Shown here: positions 23,891 to 35,730 of the stretch, piece by piece
How positions within the stretch are numbered: the stretch's first letter is position 1
Layout: the number at the start of each line of letters is the position of its first letter
DNA from: Prostheceraeus crozeri
Lineage: Eukaryota; Platyhelminthes; Polycladida; Euryleptidae
DNA: 64,000 nucleotides
Assembly (NCBI GenBank): GCA_907163375.1
Contig: CAJQUW010003035.1
Coordinates: forward strand, 186,001-250,000
Direction of reading: 5' to 3'
The notes under the pieces: generated by a model
Told to the model about the DNA's origin: nothing
What the model saw: only the letters and a program-made list of their open reading frames with translations
Database searches by the model: none
Made by a program: the position numbers and the translations under genes

Positions 23891-24642
23891 TGCGCAATGA
23901 TCTGAATTCTTCGAATTTGAAGGAATCGTGGCGATCGGAGCATTTTGAAGGAATTCAGAGCAATCCGCAAGCGACACACGACTATTTTTCCTATCTCTGT
24001 AAGGTATTAAAAATTTCTTTTTGCCCACTTATTAAGTTCCTGCATGTGCCATCTGTTTGAATCAGTTTGCACTTCTAGAAAAGTGATACGATTAAACAAT
24101 CTAATTCTGTGGGTGCACATTTTCTTCCGACATGTTCTCTGCATGAATGGATGTGCTAGAATCGTCACAACGTGGTCAATGACTTTCTCCAGACACACAC
24201 TGCCGTGATCTATCACCGGTCTCCAGTCCAGTGCATGCTGCTATCGGAGTTAAGTGTCCTTTATTAATTCATCAATCATAGATCTCTCGGAAAAGTATCT
24301 GAAAAGGACGGTTTCATAACGCACATTGCTGCCGGCTGACAGCAGACAACAATGTACAAATTGTCATTATCGGATAATATTGCATCATAGATTTAGAAGT
24401 TTAAGTAGACAATGGCAATGCAACTGGCATTATAGCCTTCTGAGATGGCTATTATTCTTATATTAAAAGAGAGAATCAAAATGCTCGACCTTGACCCTTG
24501 ATTGAGATTCCATTGTGTGTGCTTAGTGTGTTTAAGAGAAGGGAGCGGTACAATGTCATCTCTCCCGTATGGCAGGCTCGACTAAGATCACACACGTGGA
24601 TTCATATATGTGTAGAGAGTGCATGAAAGATTCTGTACTGAA
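23891..24642. other. Spacer downstream of the membrane-protein gene
   Basis: Contains a weak match to repeat R1 (24000-24060) and, on the minus strand, an AATAAA (24260-24265) that could be the polyadenylation signal of the gene at 24643-25431. Nothing else seen. Confidence 0.45.
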
Positions 24643-25431
24643 TCAGACATCTTCAGAACGCAGATACTTCAATGCATCTGCGTATTTTGGAGGTAGATCG
24701 TCATCATTTGAGCATTCATCAGGAACTGAGAGGAGAATTTCATTTGAATTTTGATCGATATTTGTCTCTCTGATTGAACTTTTTTGCTCAGTCTGAGACT
24801 GAAGCTGTGAAGAATTTCTGTTTCCTTGAATGACTTCTTCATATGAAGGAGGATTTGAAGTTCCTTCCAGACTTATCACTGAGATCTGATCAGCTGTTCG
24901 GTGAGCAGAAGCAGGTGACCTTCGTCGGCGCTTCATGTAATGAATGATTCGATACAGACATCCAACCATGATGACGGACAACACGATGAAGCCGAAGATG
25001 AAATGAGTGACTACAGTGTAGATATTGGGTTCAACTTTCGCACGCGTCGGCGCTGTTGAAGGAAGAGAAGACAAAGTCTGTTCCATGGAATCCGTCGAAT
25101 TACAAAGTGTTAATCTGTAGGCGGTAGAAGGATGGCAACATTTCTGTCTTGTCCTTGTGGATATTCCCGAACTGTGACTTTCCCAAGACGTCCAAGTACA
25201 CCAGACTGGGAGAATTCGACAATCAGTGGAACAGTACTCCTTCACAGTCTTGGGATCACTTATGGAGCAATTCGTCCCGTTGGACAGAAGAGTGATGAAG
25301 GAGGCCGTGCAGCCTCGCGACGCAGTCTGACAAGAATCAAATAACCACTCACAGTTTGAGCAGTTTTGACAATTCAGACTCGAAAAAAGTGCGACTGGAA
25401 ATGCATACAGTACGAAGAGGAGAGTCTTCAT
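24643..25431 (-). CDS. Type I membrane protein, Cys-rich ectodomain, two PPxY motifs
   Basis: 262 residues from the Met at 25431. The longer frame begins 22 codons earlier, but this Met starts a clear signal peptide (MKTLLFVLYAFPVALFSS), so I chose it. The ectodomain has 12 cysteines (residues 21-110), N-glycosylation sequons at 51, 54 and 111, and a WCTWTSWES segment. The WxxWxxW pattern followed by TRTRQKCC resembles the start of a thrombospondin type 1 repeat. One membrane span lies at about 138-161, followed by a basic stop-transfer stretch (KRRRR, 167-171). The cytoplasmic tail carries PPSY (194-197) and PPKY (247-250), the ligand for WW domains of NEDD4-type ubiquitin ligases, and ends in EDV. 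Inferred role: surface receptor or adaptor whose turnover is set by a NEDD4-like ligase. No named orthologue recognised. Apparently a single exon; could be a host gene or a retrocopy. Confidence 0.75.
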   Translation of the reverse strand: MKTLLFVLYAFPVALFSSLNCQNCSNCEWLFDSCQTASRGCTASFITLLSNGTNCSISDPKTVKEYCSTDCRILPVWCTWTSWESHSSGISTRTRQKCCHPSTAYRLTLCNSTDSMEQTLSSLPSTAPTRAKVEPNIYTVVTHFIFGFIVLSVIMVGCLYRIIHYMKRRRRSPASAHRTADQISVISLEGTSNPPSYEEVIQGNRNSSQLQSQTEQKSSIRETNIDQNSNEILLSVPDECSNDDDLPPKYADALKYLRSEDV

Positions 25432-26313
25432 AATTCGGTCACGCTCAAAGCAAGTGAAGAATAGAAATGAAATGCTGTAATCTTCAGATGATTTCATAAT
25501 CGTTTTTCACAATCATGTTAACTGAATAAGCTGATGTACATCATAACAACTTTCATCGAATTCATTGTGTTGCAGTTTGTTTATGTCAATTTCTGGCCAG
25601 GGTCATAGTTGCATTGTCAATTTGATAGTGTTCAGAGGATTTATAGATAATCCAAGGCCGAAACATCATTATCATTTCAGTTACTTTGATGCAAATTACA
25701 GCCTCTTCACACCTGTGCACAGGGCTTCAAGGAGTAGATTTAGACTGATGGGAACTGACCACAGGGCCTGTGTTGATCCCCCAGAAGGCTGAAGTTGATT
25801 CGTCAACACCTCTGCAAAAGTATCTGGACAATCTAGTGAAACATGTCCTGAGTAGCTTTATCCCAAGGATTTTGCTGGCGCATATCCTGCGTGGACACAG
25901 GCCTCATGAAAATAATACATACCGGTATGCGTTAACTGAAAACAATACTCTAGATATACTGCTCTATTAGAAAATTTATATTTCATTTGGATAAACAAAG
26001 TAACTGCCACAAACACATTGATAGGTTAGCAAGCAGGCCTAATCATAATATAGGTACGTAAAGAAATAGGCCTACCGGTACTTAATTCTTGACTTAATTT
26101 CTCCGAAAGTAATGAGCTATCTCTGAATGATTATTAATTGAGAGATGATTCTGTACATGATACAAAGATTTCAAAGAATAACCGCATTAGCATGATCTAA
26201 AATAACGTTCTGAATAGAACATTGGTTGGTCATTTGTAAATGAGACTCCGGGGAGGATGTTAAGTTCCAACATTTGAAATATCAAAGAGGAAATTATAAG
26301 GATCAATCTCACA
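25432..26313. other. Upstream region of the membrane-protein gene and spacer
   Basis: About 880 bp without a recognised gene. It probably includes the promoter of the minus-strand gene, but I see no clear TATA box. Confidence 0.4.
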
Positions 26314-26317
26314 TTAA

Positions 26318-26350
26318 CCCTAGAACGTACAATGAGGTCATTTTGACTCA
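26318..26350 (+). repeat. Left terminal and internal repeats of the piggyBac element
   Basis: CCCTAGAACGTAC follows TTAA directly, then AATGAGGTCATTTTGACTCA. A second direct copy of the internal repeat lies at 26506-26526 (GACAATGAGGTCATTTTGAC...), which may be an additional transposase-binding site. Confidence 0.85.
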
Positions 26351-26527
26351 TTTGAGAATTTAAATGTCTACAGAACATCAAATCCTCATTTTTTTCATAT
26401 GAAACTCACTGACATTTCATGATATGCTCTCAATTATAAATGATAAAATTTTAAGCTCCCAATATCATCTATGAAAGGAATTCCAGAAAGTTTACTTACT
26501 TTGGACAATGAGGTCATTTTGACTCAA

Positions 26528-26879
26528 ACTGACATTTTCTAATTTTACGTTTAAAATTTCATCGAAAATCAGCTGATGCCCAGCCTAGACTGAAAAATAA
26601 GATATCTATACATTATTCTATGTCCCTAAGCACTGATTGGATGACTGGCGCTGATTGGATGACAGTCAACCTTGGAGGCACGATCCACCTGCCAGTTTTC
26701 GAATATCTGGGTAAATCCAGATTAGATTACACTTTTTTTGTCGCAAGGGGTTTGAGTATTAGAATTTTGAAATTTTGCCCTAAAAATGTCTGTGACATCA
26801 TAAGAAACTAAATTGGCATAGTGACAACCACAAGAAGTTCATGTGGCCATATACATCAGACTCGAAGAAAAAATGAAGC
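26528..26879. other. Left arm of the piggyBac element
   Basis: Contains a short tandem TGGATGAC / TTGGATGAC duplication (about 26636-26664), but no piggyBac N-terminal coding sequence that I can recognise. Confidence 0.4.
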
Positions 26880-26914
26880 GTCCCTCAAGTTACACCAGGC
26901 GTCCCTCAAGTTAC
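26880..26914. repeat. GTCCCTCAAGTTAC repeats, left pair
   Basis: Two exact copies of GTCCCTCAAGTTAC (26880-26893 and 26901-26914) in the same orientation, 21 bp apart. Four more copies lie at 35731-36094, so the motif brackets the minus-strand gene. Likely subterminal binding sites of the inner element. Confidence 0.75.
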
Positions 26915-27260
26915 AATGTTCAATTTATTTTGCTCAGGTACCTTATTTTCGTAGAAGCTTAATCAAGATAACATCAACAGTTATTTACATAAAAGGTTGC
27001 AGTTCTAGCACTTATTTCTGTTTGGAGGTCAGCCCACTAAATGCATAATGGTGATTTTTCGAATTTATCTGAGTTATCTGGAGCTAGCATTTTTGGAATT
27101 TGTGTTTACCTTGAAGGCAGTAATTGCTCTGCTCAGTGTTTCCTGTGATTTAGTGTTTACTTCTATGTAGAACTGTAGAACTATGATACCCAAATGGGTT
27201 CTATCTTTTTTAAATGGCCAGCATAAAAAATACAGCTTTATGGGCACTGCATGATTTGCA

Positions 27261-27266
27261 TTTATT
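27261..27266 (-). terminator. Polyadenylation signal for the inner gene
   Basis: AATAAA on the minus strand about 60 bp past the stop codon at 27327, a normal position for a 3' end signal. Confidence 0.45.
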
Positions 27267-27326
27267 CACAGGCCTATCGCAGGACTACAAGTTTTTTTGA
27301 AGAAAAATAAAGCAGCGATCCTGTAT

Positions 27327-27825
27327 TCATTCGCGAATATCAATGTCAGCGAACACTTTTATCCCTCTTCTATCAATAGTTGGATCATCTAACTTTCTCA
27401 CAATTTCCCAGGGAGATATCACGGAACAATCAGTTACAAGAGAATCGACGAATTCATTAAATAGTCCTCTAAACGTGTATTGCTTCAAAAAACGAACACG
27501 AAAATCCCCATTCTCAAATCTGCTGGTAATCTGAGCCGCGAAATGTTTTTTCCTGTTGTCACCCGTTTCGAGACCAACAAGTATCCAATCATCGGATTTG
27601 AAAGGGACTGCAACCACAGGAGATGAGCTTGTGGACAATTCAGAACACGTTGTGAGATCACTTCCATTTGTTTTGTCAAACGTGTCAAGTCCACCACTGC
27701 TGCAATTATTTGCGTAATTACTGGTAAATGTCCTTGGATTGAAGCAACCACAAGAGGATTTGCAGTGGCAAGCCAAGTCTCTAATATTTGAGCCGACCAT
27801 TTTAGGTAATGACATTTCGAAATAC
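27327..27825 (-). pseudogene. Inner gene, last exon: Cys-rich and Tudor-like C terminus
   Basis: The frame (from 27815; exon from about 27825 after TTTTAG) begins with a cysteine cluster (LACHCKSSCGCF, NYANNC). It continues into VVAVPFKSDDWILVGLETGD...RVRFLKQY..., ending near VISPWEIVRKLDDPTIDRRG. Proteins of this multicopy animal family typically end with a small beta-barrel (a Tudor-like 'wwiG.v..vd....v.Fmhp' region) followed by a 'W.p...il' motif, and this exon fits that pattern. The intron before it has a GTGAGT donor (28387-28392) and a TTTTAG acceptor, although the phase does not join cleanly. Function of this part: probably protein or chromatin contact; inferred only. Confidence 0.55.
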
Positions 27826-28331
27826 CTAAAATTTTGAATTTCATGCTTATGACATCGAAAAGCGTTTTTGAAAGCATGAAAATATAGGCAGGCCTAAAGA
27901 AGCAATTTCTAGCGTGACACACGGGGGAAAATGAAAATGACGTGTATAGGCCTATGGCCTATCTCGTGATGCATTCATGATGTCAAAATAATGAATAAAA
28001 ATTCTAGAATAAGCATAGGCCCTAGATCAAATGTGATTTTATGCATAAAATCTACCAAGCTCTCAATTTTTCTTCTTTATATCAAGTTCAAGCAATTATC
28101 ATTATGAGACCTCTACAGCAGAATGATTTTTTCAATAGGCCTGGTCAATGTTTGCAGTCAGAAGCTATAGGAAGAGGCTTGATAATGTAGCTTTAGGCCT
28201 ACTGAATGAGCAAGACTAGAAGGCAACAACAGTTCATTTCTATTCATGTCGCTCTCCATAGATAGGCTACATGTAGGCCACGGTCGGTAAAAATGCAGCG
28301 AATCCTGCAGTTGAATTTTGATCGTCAATCA

Positions 28332-29790
28332 TCAGAGTGAGCACTCATATCTACACAAAAAGTGACATGATAAAATATAAAATAACTCACCCTTCATGTC
28401 AGGCAAGTTTGATTTCCAATATATCTTTCTGTCGATTTCCTCTTTGGACACAGTGGTTATCAAAATATCCACATTTTTTGTCAAATCGCATAAATCTCCC
28501 AGGTTATCAATAAACTCTCCACTCGAAACATGTGAATCCCATGTTCGTTTCAAAACAGCGCCGACACCATCCGCTGCGCATTTACCGTGCCCACTCTCAC
28601 TGAAATACCATTCTAGAGAATCGATATGCAAAAAATCGCAAAGTCGAGCAAGAAGCTGAACAGTAAAACGGTTACGGTACTGTGAACTAGGGCTATCAGA
28701 GAAGATGATCAATTTCTTTACATATGTCCTGTCAATCAAATCGAGAGCTTTGTGAATATGTGTCACCACTGCTTCGGCTGTTTTCCGCCTGTCCGTACTT
28801 AATGTCGCAAAACATTTCGGTTCCTCATTTTGTGCATAATACTCCTTGGTGAATAGTAATTTGCTAATTGTAGCCGAAGTGTGCCGATTGGACTTCATTC
28901 CCAAATTTCATTGTGTAACTTTCACTGAAATCCACCAGCAAACAGATTTCATCTGTTGACATCATTTGCTTCGCTAGCCTCATTTCATGATATTGGTTAG
29001 TGAAGGAGAATTGGTGATATGCATACATTTCCATCGCAGTTTCATACTTCAGAGCTAGCTTCTGGACAGAATCAGTGAGTTGAACACGCTTGGTGACTGC
29101 TACCGAGACTTCTCTGTCTTTGATTCGCTGCCATTGGACATAAGGAATTGTTGACAACGATGACAAAAATGACCCATCTTCCTCCCACTCCTTGATTGAC
29201 ATTCTGGACACAGGCGCGAACAGTACAACTCTGAATAAGGCGAACATACAATTTGTCGAAGATTTTCAGACATACTTGATGACTTTAGAACTTTGATATT
29301 TCGTAATGCCTGGAGGAGCAATCGAGGATTTTCACATTTTATGCACATGCATAACTGTTTGTCAGAAAGCTTGGGCTTCACAACTTGTTTTGGCTTCAAT
29401 GAAAAGAACAAGGACCGAGAAATCTTTTCTGTTGAATTTTCGGACATATATTTCATGTGCAGGTCACTGATAGAAAACAGCAGATACCTCTTCTGAAAAG
29501 AATGTCCACGAATCCTAATAAACTCTTTCTTCCCTGATGCAAGTCTGGAATTATCATCACGACAATAGAAGGAAATGACTGAGTAACGAATTGGATTTGA
29601 CCGAGCAATGTTGATGGTAGCATTATTTATGGTCCTGCAATCTGTCTGTAGCAAAGTGTTTAAATATATCAAGTGTGGAAACTCCCCATTACTCCAATGT
29701 ATTTTTAGTGGCGACAAATCCGCCATCTTTTTTCGCCAAGATAATTTTCAGATATTTATATTCATCAATTTCAAGAAGTCACTGTGGCTA
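28332..29790 (-). pseudogene. Inner gene, central exon: Cys-rich module and transposase-like core
   Basis: Read from high to low coordinates, three overlapping frames carry consecutive parts of one protein. First, VISFYCRDDNSRLASGKKEF and SLFFSLKPKQVV, then CMCIKCENPRLLLQAL and LCPECQ (possible zinc-binding). Next, ICLLVDFSESYTMKFGNEVQ followed by SAHF. Last, LIIFSDSPSSQYRNRF and SGHGKCAADGVGAVLKRTWD. The motif set (DF.E.Y..., SD..SSQY.NR, GHGK...DG.GA..KR) belongs to a family found in many copies in invertebrate genomes and looks like an RNase-H-fold nuclease or transposase with an Asp-Asp-His/Asp arrangement. Two frame changes and one in-frame TAG (after SAHFGYN) break it here. I do not know an accepted superfamily name. 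An acceptor near 29780 (GCCACAG) would join it to the first exon. Confidence 0.65.
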
Positions 29791-32700
29791 AAATATTTGG
29801 TGACAACTTCATTTTTCTAGTGATTCCTACATAAAATTTACTGCTTTATTCATTTTTCACATCAATTTTGATGTTGAAGGTATCATTTCTGAATGGCATG
29901 GCTTTACAGATGAAACGGCGGAGAAATTGTGTCATTTGGCTCTCAGATATTGTTTATCTACATATTGAAGATGCATCTAATACAAATATTTCCTGGAATG
30001 AGAAGAAAGGAATAATGGCTCGCTATTTTAGCAACATTTTTGTGCTTTAGATGGTTCTTTAACGTTTCATCTGCCAGTGAAGATCAACTCCTCTTGGTTG
30101 ACGCACGTGACTCTTGCGCTTGTCATAAAACAGCCCGTCATGCTCTTATTTTACTGATATCTGTGTTCATACATTGGGTGCACCAGTTGCAGGAAATTCC
30201 ATCATCTTCATGATAATTGAGCGAGATGTTCCCACACAAATCACTCTACGCTTTCACTGTTGTGACGTCACGCCTAGTCGCTGTCTGATTGCTTTATTAA
30301 CTAAGGAAGCAGACAGACAGTCGCTACTGTGACTGTTCACAAGGCGCATGATGTTCTAAATTTTGCTGTTCAGTGAATCATTATGATCTGTGCGTGAAAT
30401 GGCGTCTGGTAAGTTGATGTTAATGATAGTTAATTGAATCAACTCAAGGTTTTGCAACACGAGTATAGTCACTACATCTGATGCAGTTGATATCACCCAT
30501 CCACAGTTATACATTTCATTTAGCAATAGTATATAAAATTTTTAAGTGGCAACTCAGTGATGGTTAACTACGTAGTCCACACAACCTCGTTCATGATGAT
30601 GTTCAAGGTTGACAAACACTCTGTCTAATGGTCGATCTTGTAAAAAGAAGTTTGACACAATCAACTGGATCAGTAAGTCGGTCAAATTTTTGGCATATAA
30701 TGAAACTATCTGTAAACACGGTAAGTGCATATATAAGGTGCAATAATTTCCTCCATGACCATTTTGACTGGGCAACAAGGTCAATTTCGCACTACTGATC
30801 CGATTCAACCCAGTTTACCGCATCATGAATGTTATACGAAAACCTTCTTCCAAGTTACTATGTTTAATAACGAATACCGTTAAATAACAATTTTAGTAGG
30901 CCTATTAGAGAAAGAGTAGTGGAAGCTGAGAGAGTCTTTTTGTGAGAGTACTTTCGAAAAAAAGAAAATTAGCGGTTCTTTAATTCAATTAGCAAAATTG
31001 AAATTAATTTTTAGTTGCTAACAAGGCTTGATTTGATCCGATATCAAAAGACGTAAGATTATTCGCACGCAATGTTGCGTGTAAATAACCAGACAACTGA
31101 GGCCAAGTTATTCCCACGTAAAAGTGGGTACCAGCAGTCATGACTCTACAGTGAGGTTTTCAGACGCAATAATTCGTCGAAATGGTAACTGTCTTTGCTG
31201 AGCGGTTATATTTTTGCATGATCACTTCAAATATTCTGCATAATTTATTTAGGCATTCATCGTTAGAATTAAACAATTGCTTCTTAGAAGTGGTTGTCTA
31301 CTGAACACGTTGCCAAAGTTTCATAGTATCAATCTTTTTAGCATATACATGTAATGATATACTGAATCTGTCTTGTTGACAATTCGTAGTCGTTGCTCGT
31401 CCGCGATTTCCACATGATCATCATTAATCTTCAGTAATTGTACAGTTTTTGATTTGATGTAAATCAACATGTTTGAGAACAGTGGTAGGCATATCAGAAG
31501 GTACAAATTGATGCACTTGTTTAATCTCTAGGAGTAGGTATATTCAAAATGTTAAAGCGGGCATTGATTCATTTGCTTAATTATTCGGATGAAGCTTTTT
31601 TGACATACGGTAAACTAGGGCGAATCAGTCATTGTTGGTAAGAAATCTGTTTATTTGCTCAATGATAGCCACTATGACATGATGACCTATGTCAGTGGTA
31701 GGCAACCAATTTGTGGTAGTGATGACTTACAGATCTAGTTGATTACATCACAATCGGTTGCACTGTATCGGCCGTTAGATGAATCGAATACCTACAAACT
31801 TGTATTGTGATGAGTCTGACACATTTGTTGCAATATTTTTTATTTAAGCCTTTAACAGAAGCTTAATAATCAAATTTTGATCAATTTAGAAAAGTTGTTC
31901 AACCGAAATTTATATTTGTTATGATTTGAAAATGTCCAAAATAACTACGCTACGTTTATTTTATGATATTAGCTACATAAAAACATGCTTTTTTTATGGA
32001 TGTGCGTTGCATTCACTTGCTCGCACCGAAAATTTTAGAAGTCATGCTGAAGCAATTATTAGTAGGCCTGTAGGTGAAATATAATTTGTTAAAATAAAGA
32101 TAGCCTACATAGTCGCAAGAGGAGCAACAGCGGGGTATTCACAGCGAAATAATATAAATTCTGAGAGATTTTGCTGCTAAAAATAATTTGTCATGAACTT
32201 GAATGCCCAGTAAATTTCCGTCATGAAAAAATGCTATTCATGTCTATTACTTTCTTGGAGTATTGAAATATAATTGAAATATTGCATTAGGAAGTTACTT
32301 TTGATCAGCCCTATATATGTGCATTTTTGTCAACATCGTGAAGCAGTATGAGGCAATCAGTATTCCGTAGTCTATACTGCTCTTTGAAATGCTTAATACC
32401 GATGTCAGATGAACATGTACGGTGGAATTAATTGATAATTATTCGCAACGTCTAGACATAAACTTGAATGAGCAGCACTCGAAATTGCAAAAGTGAAACG
32501 TTTTGTGGCTTATTCTATAGCTTTATAATACAAATTTCGGTTGAAAGCCTTTTGTGAATTGATGCAGCCTATGATGTTCCAACCGATGAAATCAAATCTG
32601 CGTCATAAATGCTTTCATCTGCATCTGAATGTTTCGTGTTGCTTTCCTTTTTCTGTTGTGAATATAATTTTACTTTTCAGTGATTTGCCGAAAGCCGAGG

Positions 32701-34543
32701 AACTATTGTATTAATTGCTCAATATACTCGAATGCAATTAATACAAAGTATCTGCAGCTTAAGGCTGGAGCGTCATTCATCATTTTTCATTATTTTCATC
32801 ACTAACAAAAACAGTCATTTACGTGATACATCAATAATTTAGTGACAACATTTCAGAATTTGACTATTTCTTCATAATTTTTTATCTCAACATGGATAAT
32901 CAAATACTGCTATTGATCATAGAAGGAAATACAAGGGAATACTCTGATGTAAGAAGAAAATGAGATGTTAGGATGTCAATAAAAAAATATTAAATTTCAC
33001 ATAGGATACTTTCATAATCAAATGAAAAAATTAGGACTAAAATAGTATATAAGGTCCATCATGTTTCCAACATACATTCATGAATGGAAATCTAAAACTG
33101 ATCAATGAATGTATGTACAGCTGGGTATCAATAAGAAAATGAAGTATTTCTAGATTCGATACAAAGATTTTCAGATGTTCAGTGGGCAAAAGTTTGTAAA
33201 CACGTTCATACACAGTACATGAATGCAATCATACACTAATCCCAAAAATGTGTGTCACCTTTTGAATTGCTTTCTAATGTTAATAGGTGACATCGTTATA
33301 AAATTGCCAATTTGAATATATCTATGAAAACATTGAATACTCTATATGGCATGAAAAAGTTAGTCATTGAATTGAAATATATTTCTATGAATGCTATAAG
33401 ATCCACAGGTATCAGAAAGCTTTGATTTTGAAGCCAATTGTACTCAAGCATGCTTACACGATCAAATAATGAAGACAGTACAAATGAAAAATAAAATTGA
33501 AAGAGAAAAATGATGGGAACTAAAGAAAAGATGGCTTATAGTAAAGGCTTTTGGCTTTTCAGTAATGAGGATGTCAATATCAGAATTTGTTTAACATCTC
33601 ACTTTTAGCAAACGAATAATTTTAGGATAGAGAGAGCGATACACAAAGTGATATTTAGTGAATAAAAAATGCTCTACTGATAGTAAAGAAATCCAACGCA
33701 CGCAGCAACCGCCCACTGCTTAGGCTCTATCTTCCGAATATCAAAACTTTATCCGCAGTAGAGTTACTAATTATCTGGAATGAGCGATTGTCTTCTGCAG
33801 CGGTCTACAACAGTCTGCACAATGTTAGGTCGGTATGAGGAAACGGAGACCATTCGTTGCGAGAACAAGAGAAAGATTGGTTGTGAAAAATTGCGAGTGG
33901 AGAGAAATTTGGAGGAAGGTGATATTTGCGAACGAGAGAAAATTTCGGAGATTGAGGAATGACAGGCGGATTCAAGTCCATAAGAACGCATGAGCGAATG
34001 AAAGCTGAGAACTCCAGATAGGGCATACAAAGTATAGGAAACAGTTCAATAGATGTTTTTACGAACTATTTTCAACATTTTATAATCCTTTGAAAATATC
34101 AGCATTTATCATTAGGTTTATTGCTTTTCTTAACTTACGCAATAGAAACATTTATTACAGTATGATAAGAGGTTTGCTTGGTTATACAAAAGATAACACA
34201 CATTTTTGGGATAAGTGTAAGTCCCCCTTAAATCGTATAGAGTGGATTGTAGTCGTTCATTAAGTACCTTAATAATCAATTAATTTCTATGCCAAATCGA
34301 ATCTAGCATTTTAACCATAGAAATGGATCTTCATCTCATGTTTTTGTCTTCCAGATGTCTACGGATAATTATGTAATTTTTCACTACTTCATAGTTTTGA
34401 CATAGCTATTCAGTCCCTTCCATTCAATATTTCAATACTATTCTGTTATCAATTGAGATATCAAATAAAACTGCTTATAAGAGCTGGCGAAAAAGTAATA
34501 TCATAGCTGTCGCCACAAATCAACCATTGATTCCATACTTCCC
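29791..34543. other. Large intron-like gap inside the inner gene
   Basis: About 4.8 kb between the bZIP exon and the core exon. It holds a reverse copy of repeat R1 (34250-34440) and a 32-bp inverted match (34499-34530) to 4807-4838. It also contains an ATG followed closely by a GTAAGT at about 30398-30413. No coding sequence was recognised. It may be a true intron expanded by insertions, or an insertion that split the gene. Confidence 0.5.
34250..34440 (-). repeat. Dispersed repeat family R1, reverse copy
   Basis: The reverse complement matches 9840-9990, including AATAGCTATGTCAAAACTAT and the GATGAAG.TCCATTTCTA block. Imperfect, with small indels. Confidence 0.5.
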
Positions 34544-34552
34544 TTATATACT

Positions 34553-35214
34553 TACTTTGGTCTGTAGCAACTCTCTCAGATGACTCTTGGCACCAAGAAA
34601 CTTTCTACTGACGTCTTTTAGCGTGCTGGCTAATTTTCTGCGTATTTGGTACTTTCTCTTTATTGACTTTATCAGGGCTAGGTGAACATTTATCATCAAC
34701 TTTACTTTTTTTGAAGATTTCATGGCAATTTCTGATGAGGCATTTGGACCATCGTGATACAAAGGTAGGCCCACACTTCCACCTTGGGCTTTCAATCTCT
34801 CAATTCTCTTTTGAAATTTGCGCACTTGCTTTTGCAGTGCAATGTTTCTGTAATTTAGGAGTTTGACCTTTTCCCTCCTCTTTTTTATTTCTCGTTTTCT
34901 TGCTGCACGCCTCTTTGAATCACTGGCAGATCAGCAGAAGACGAACATGGAGATGATACTCTTGAATTTGTTGCGCTCACAGATTCTGGTTCATTTTGTA
35001 GAGATTGGTTTTTAGTTGCTCTGTACTCATTCATGTATAGTTTTCTTTTTCTTGCAAGAAGACGTTTCTGCCTAGGATCACCGTTTTCCTTGCATTTGTG
35101 ATAAGATCTTAGTGCTTGCTCCCTCACCTTCATCAAACGTTCTCCGCCATTTTTCTTTAACTTTTCTCGGTATCTCCTCTTTCTCTTAAGCATCTTTTGT
35201 CTATCAGGGGCCAT
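34553..35214 (-). pseudogene. Inner gene, first exon: basic region and leucine zipper
   Basis: Starts at the ATG at 35214 in good context (AAAATGGCC), giving MAPDRQKMLKRKRRYREKLK. A very basic stretch rich in Arg and Lys follows (residues 8-70), then a Ser-rich linker. After one frame change near 34920, the sequence reads RAARKREIKKRREK followed by VKLLNYRNIALQKQVRKFQK, a basic region plus heptad-spaced hydrophobic residues as in bZIP proteins. It ends at a GTAAGT donor near 34552 (CCAAA|GTAAGT). Basic coiled-coil N termini are usual in this family and probably bind DNA. The other frames at 34885-35346 and 34544-34825 are the two halves of this exon. Confidence 0.6.
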
Positions 35215-35730
35215 TTTGCAGAATACAGCCACTGTCGTTGTCGACCTAGCATGAACTGATGATTTCGTGAAGCAGCAAAAATCTCTTTGTCTGAGAGCCG
35301 TCCAATCACAGCTATTGCTTGTACGACGATTCGATGACGTACACACGTCGATAGCTTTTTACTTCGGAGTTCTATGTGATGCGCAGGATGTGTTTATTGT
35401 AGTCAAAGAATTTGTTTGAAAAGTGGTGACATCTTCGAAACGGAAAAATTTCTAAATGGACCTTATCAGTGGTGACATATTTTAGCAAACCCTGATCATT
35501 CACAAAAGGAGGACTCCGTTCGTGTTGCGAAAGGTCTCTCAAACTAGCAAAAATTCAAGATAAATTTAGAGAATTATGTCTAAATGTTCGATAGCTCCCA
35601 TCACTCTACAAAGTCAATTGTGATCGCAAAATGTGCAGAATTCAACTCACAATGCCCAAAAACTCACGAGACTAATAAAAAACACAATATATGGCTGATT
35701 TTGCTGAGGTGCTAACATAGATAGAAATGC
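35215..35730. other. Upstream of the inner gene
   Basis: Probable promoter side of the minus-strand gene. No TATA box or other element clear by eye. Confidence 0.35.

Noticed and set aside
30398-30413. ATG followed by GTAAGT, like a tiny first exon
   Set aside because: It lies inside the composite transposon with no downstream exon that I can recognise; chance is likely.
33767-34030. Opposed open frames on both strands
   Set aside because: Mutual shadows without recognisable features; neither can be preferred.
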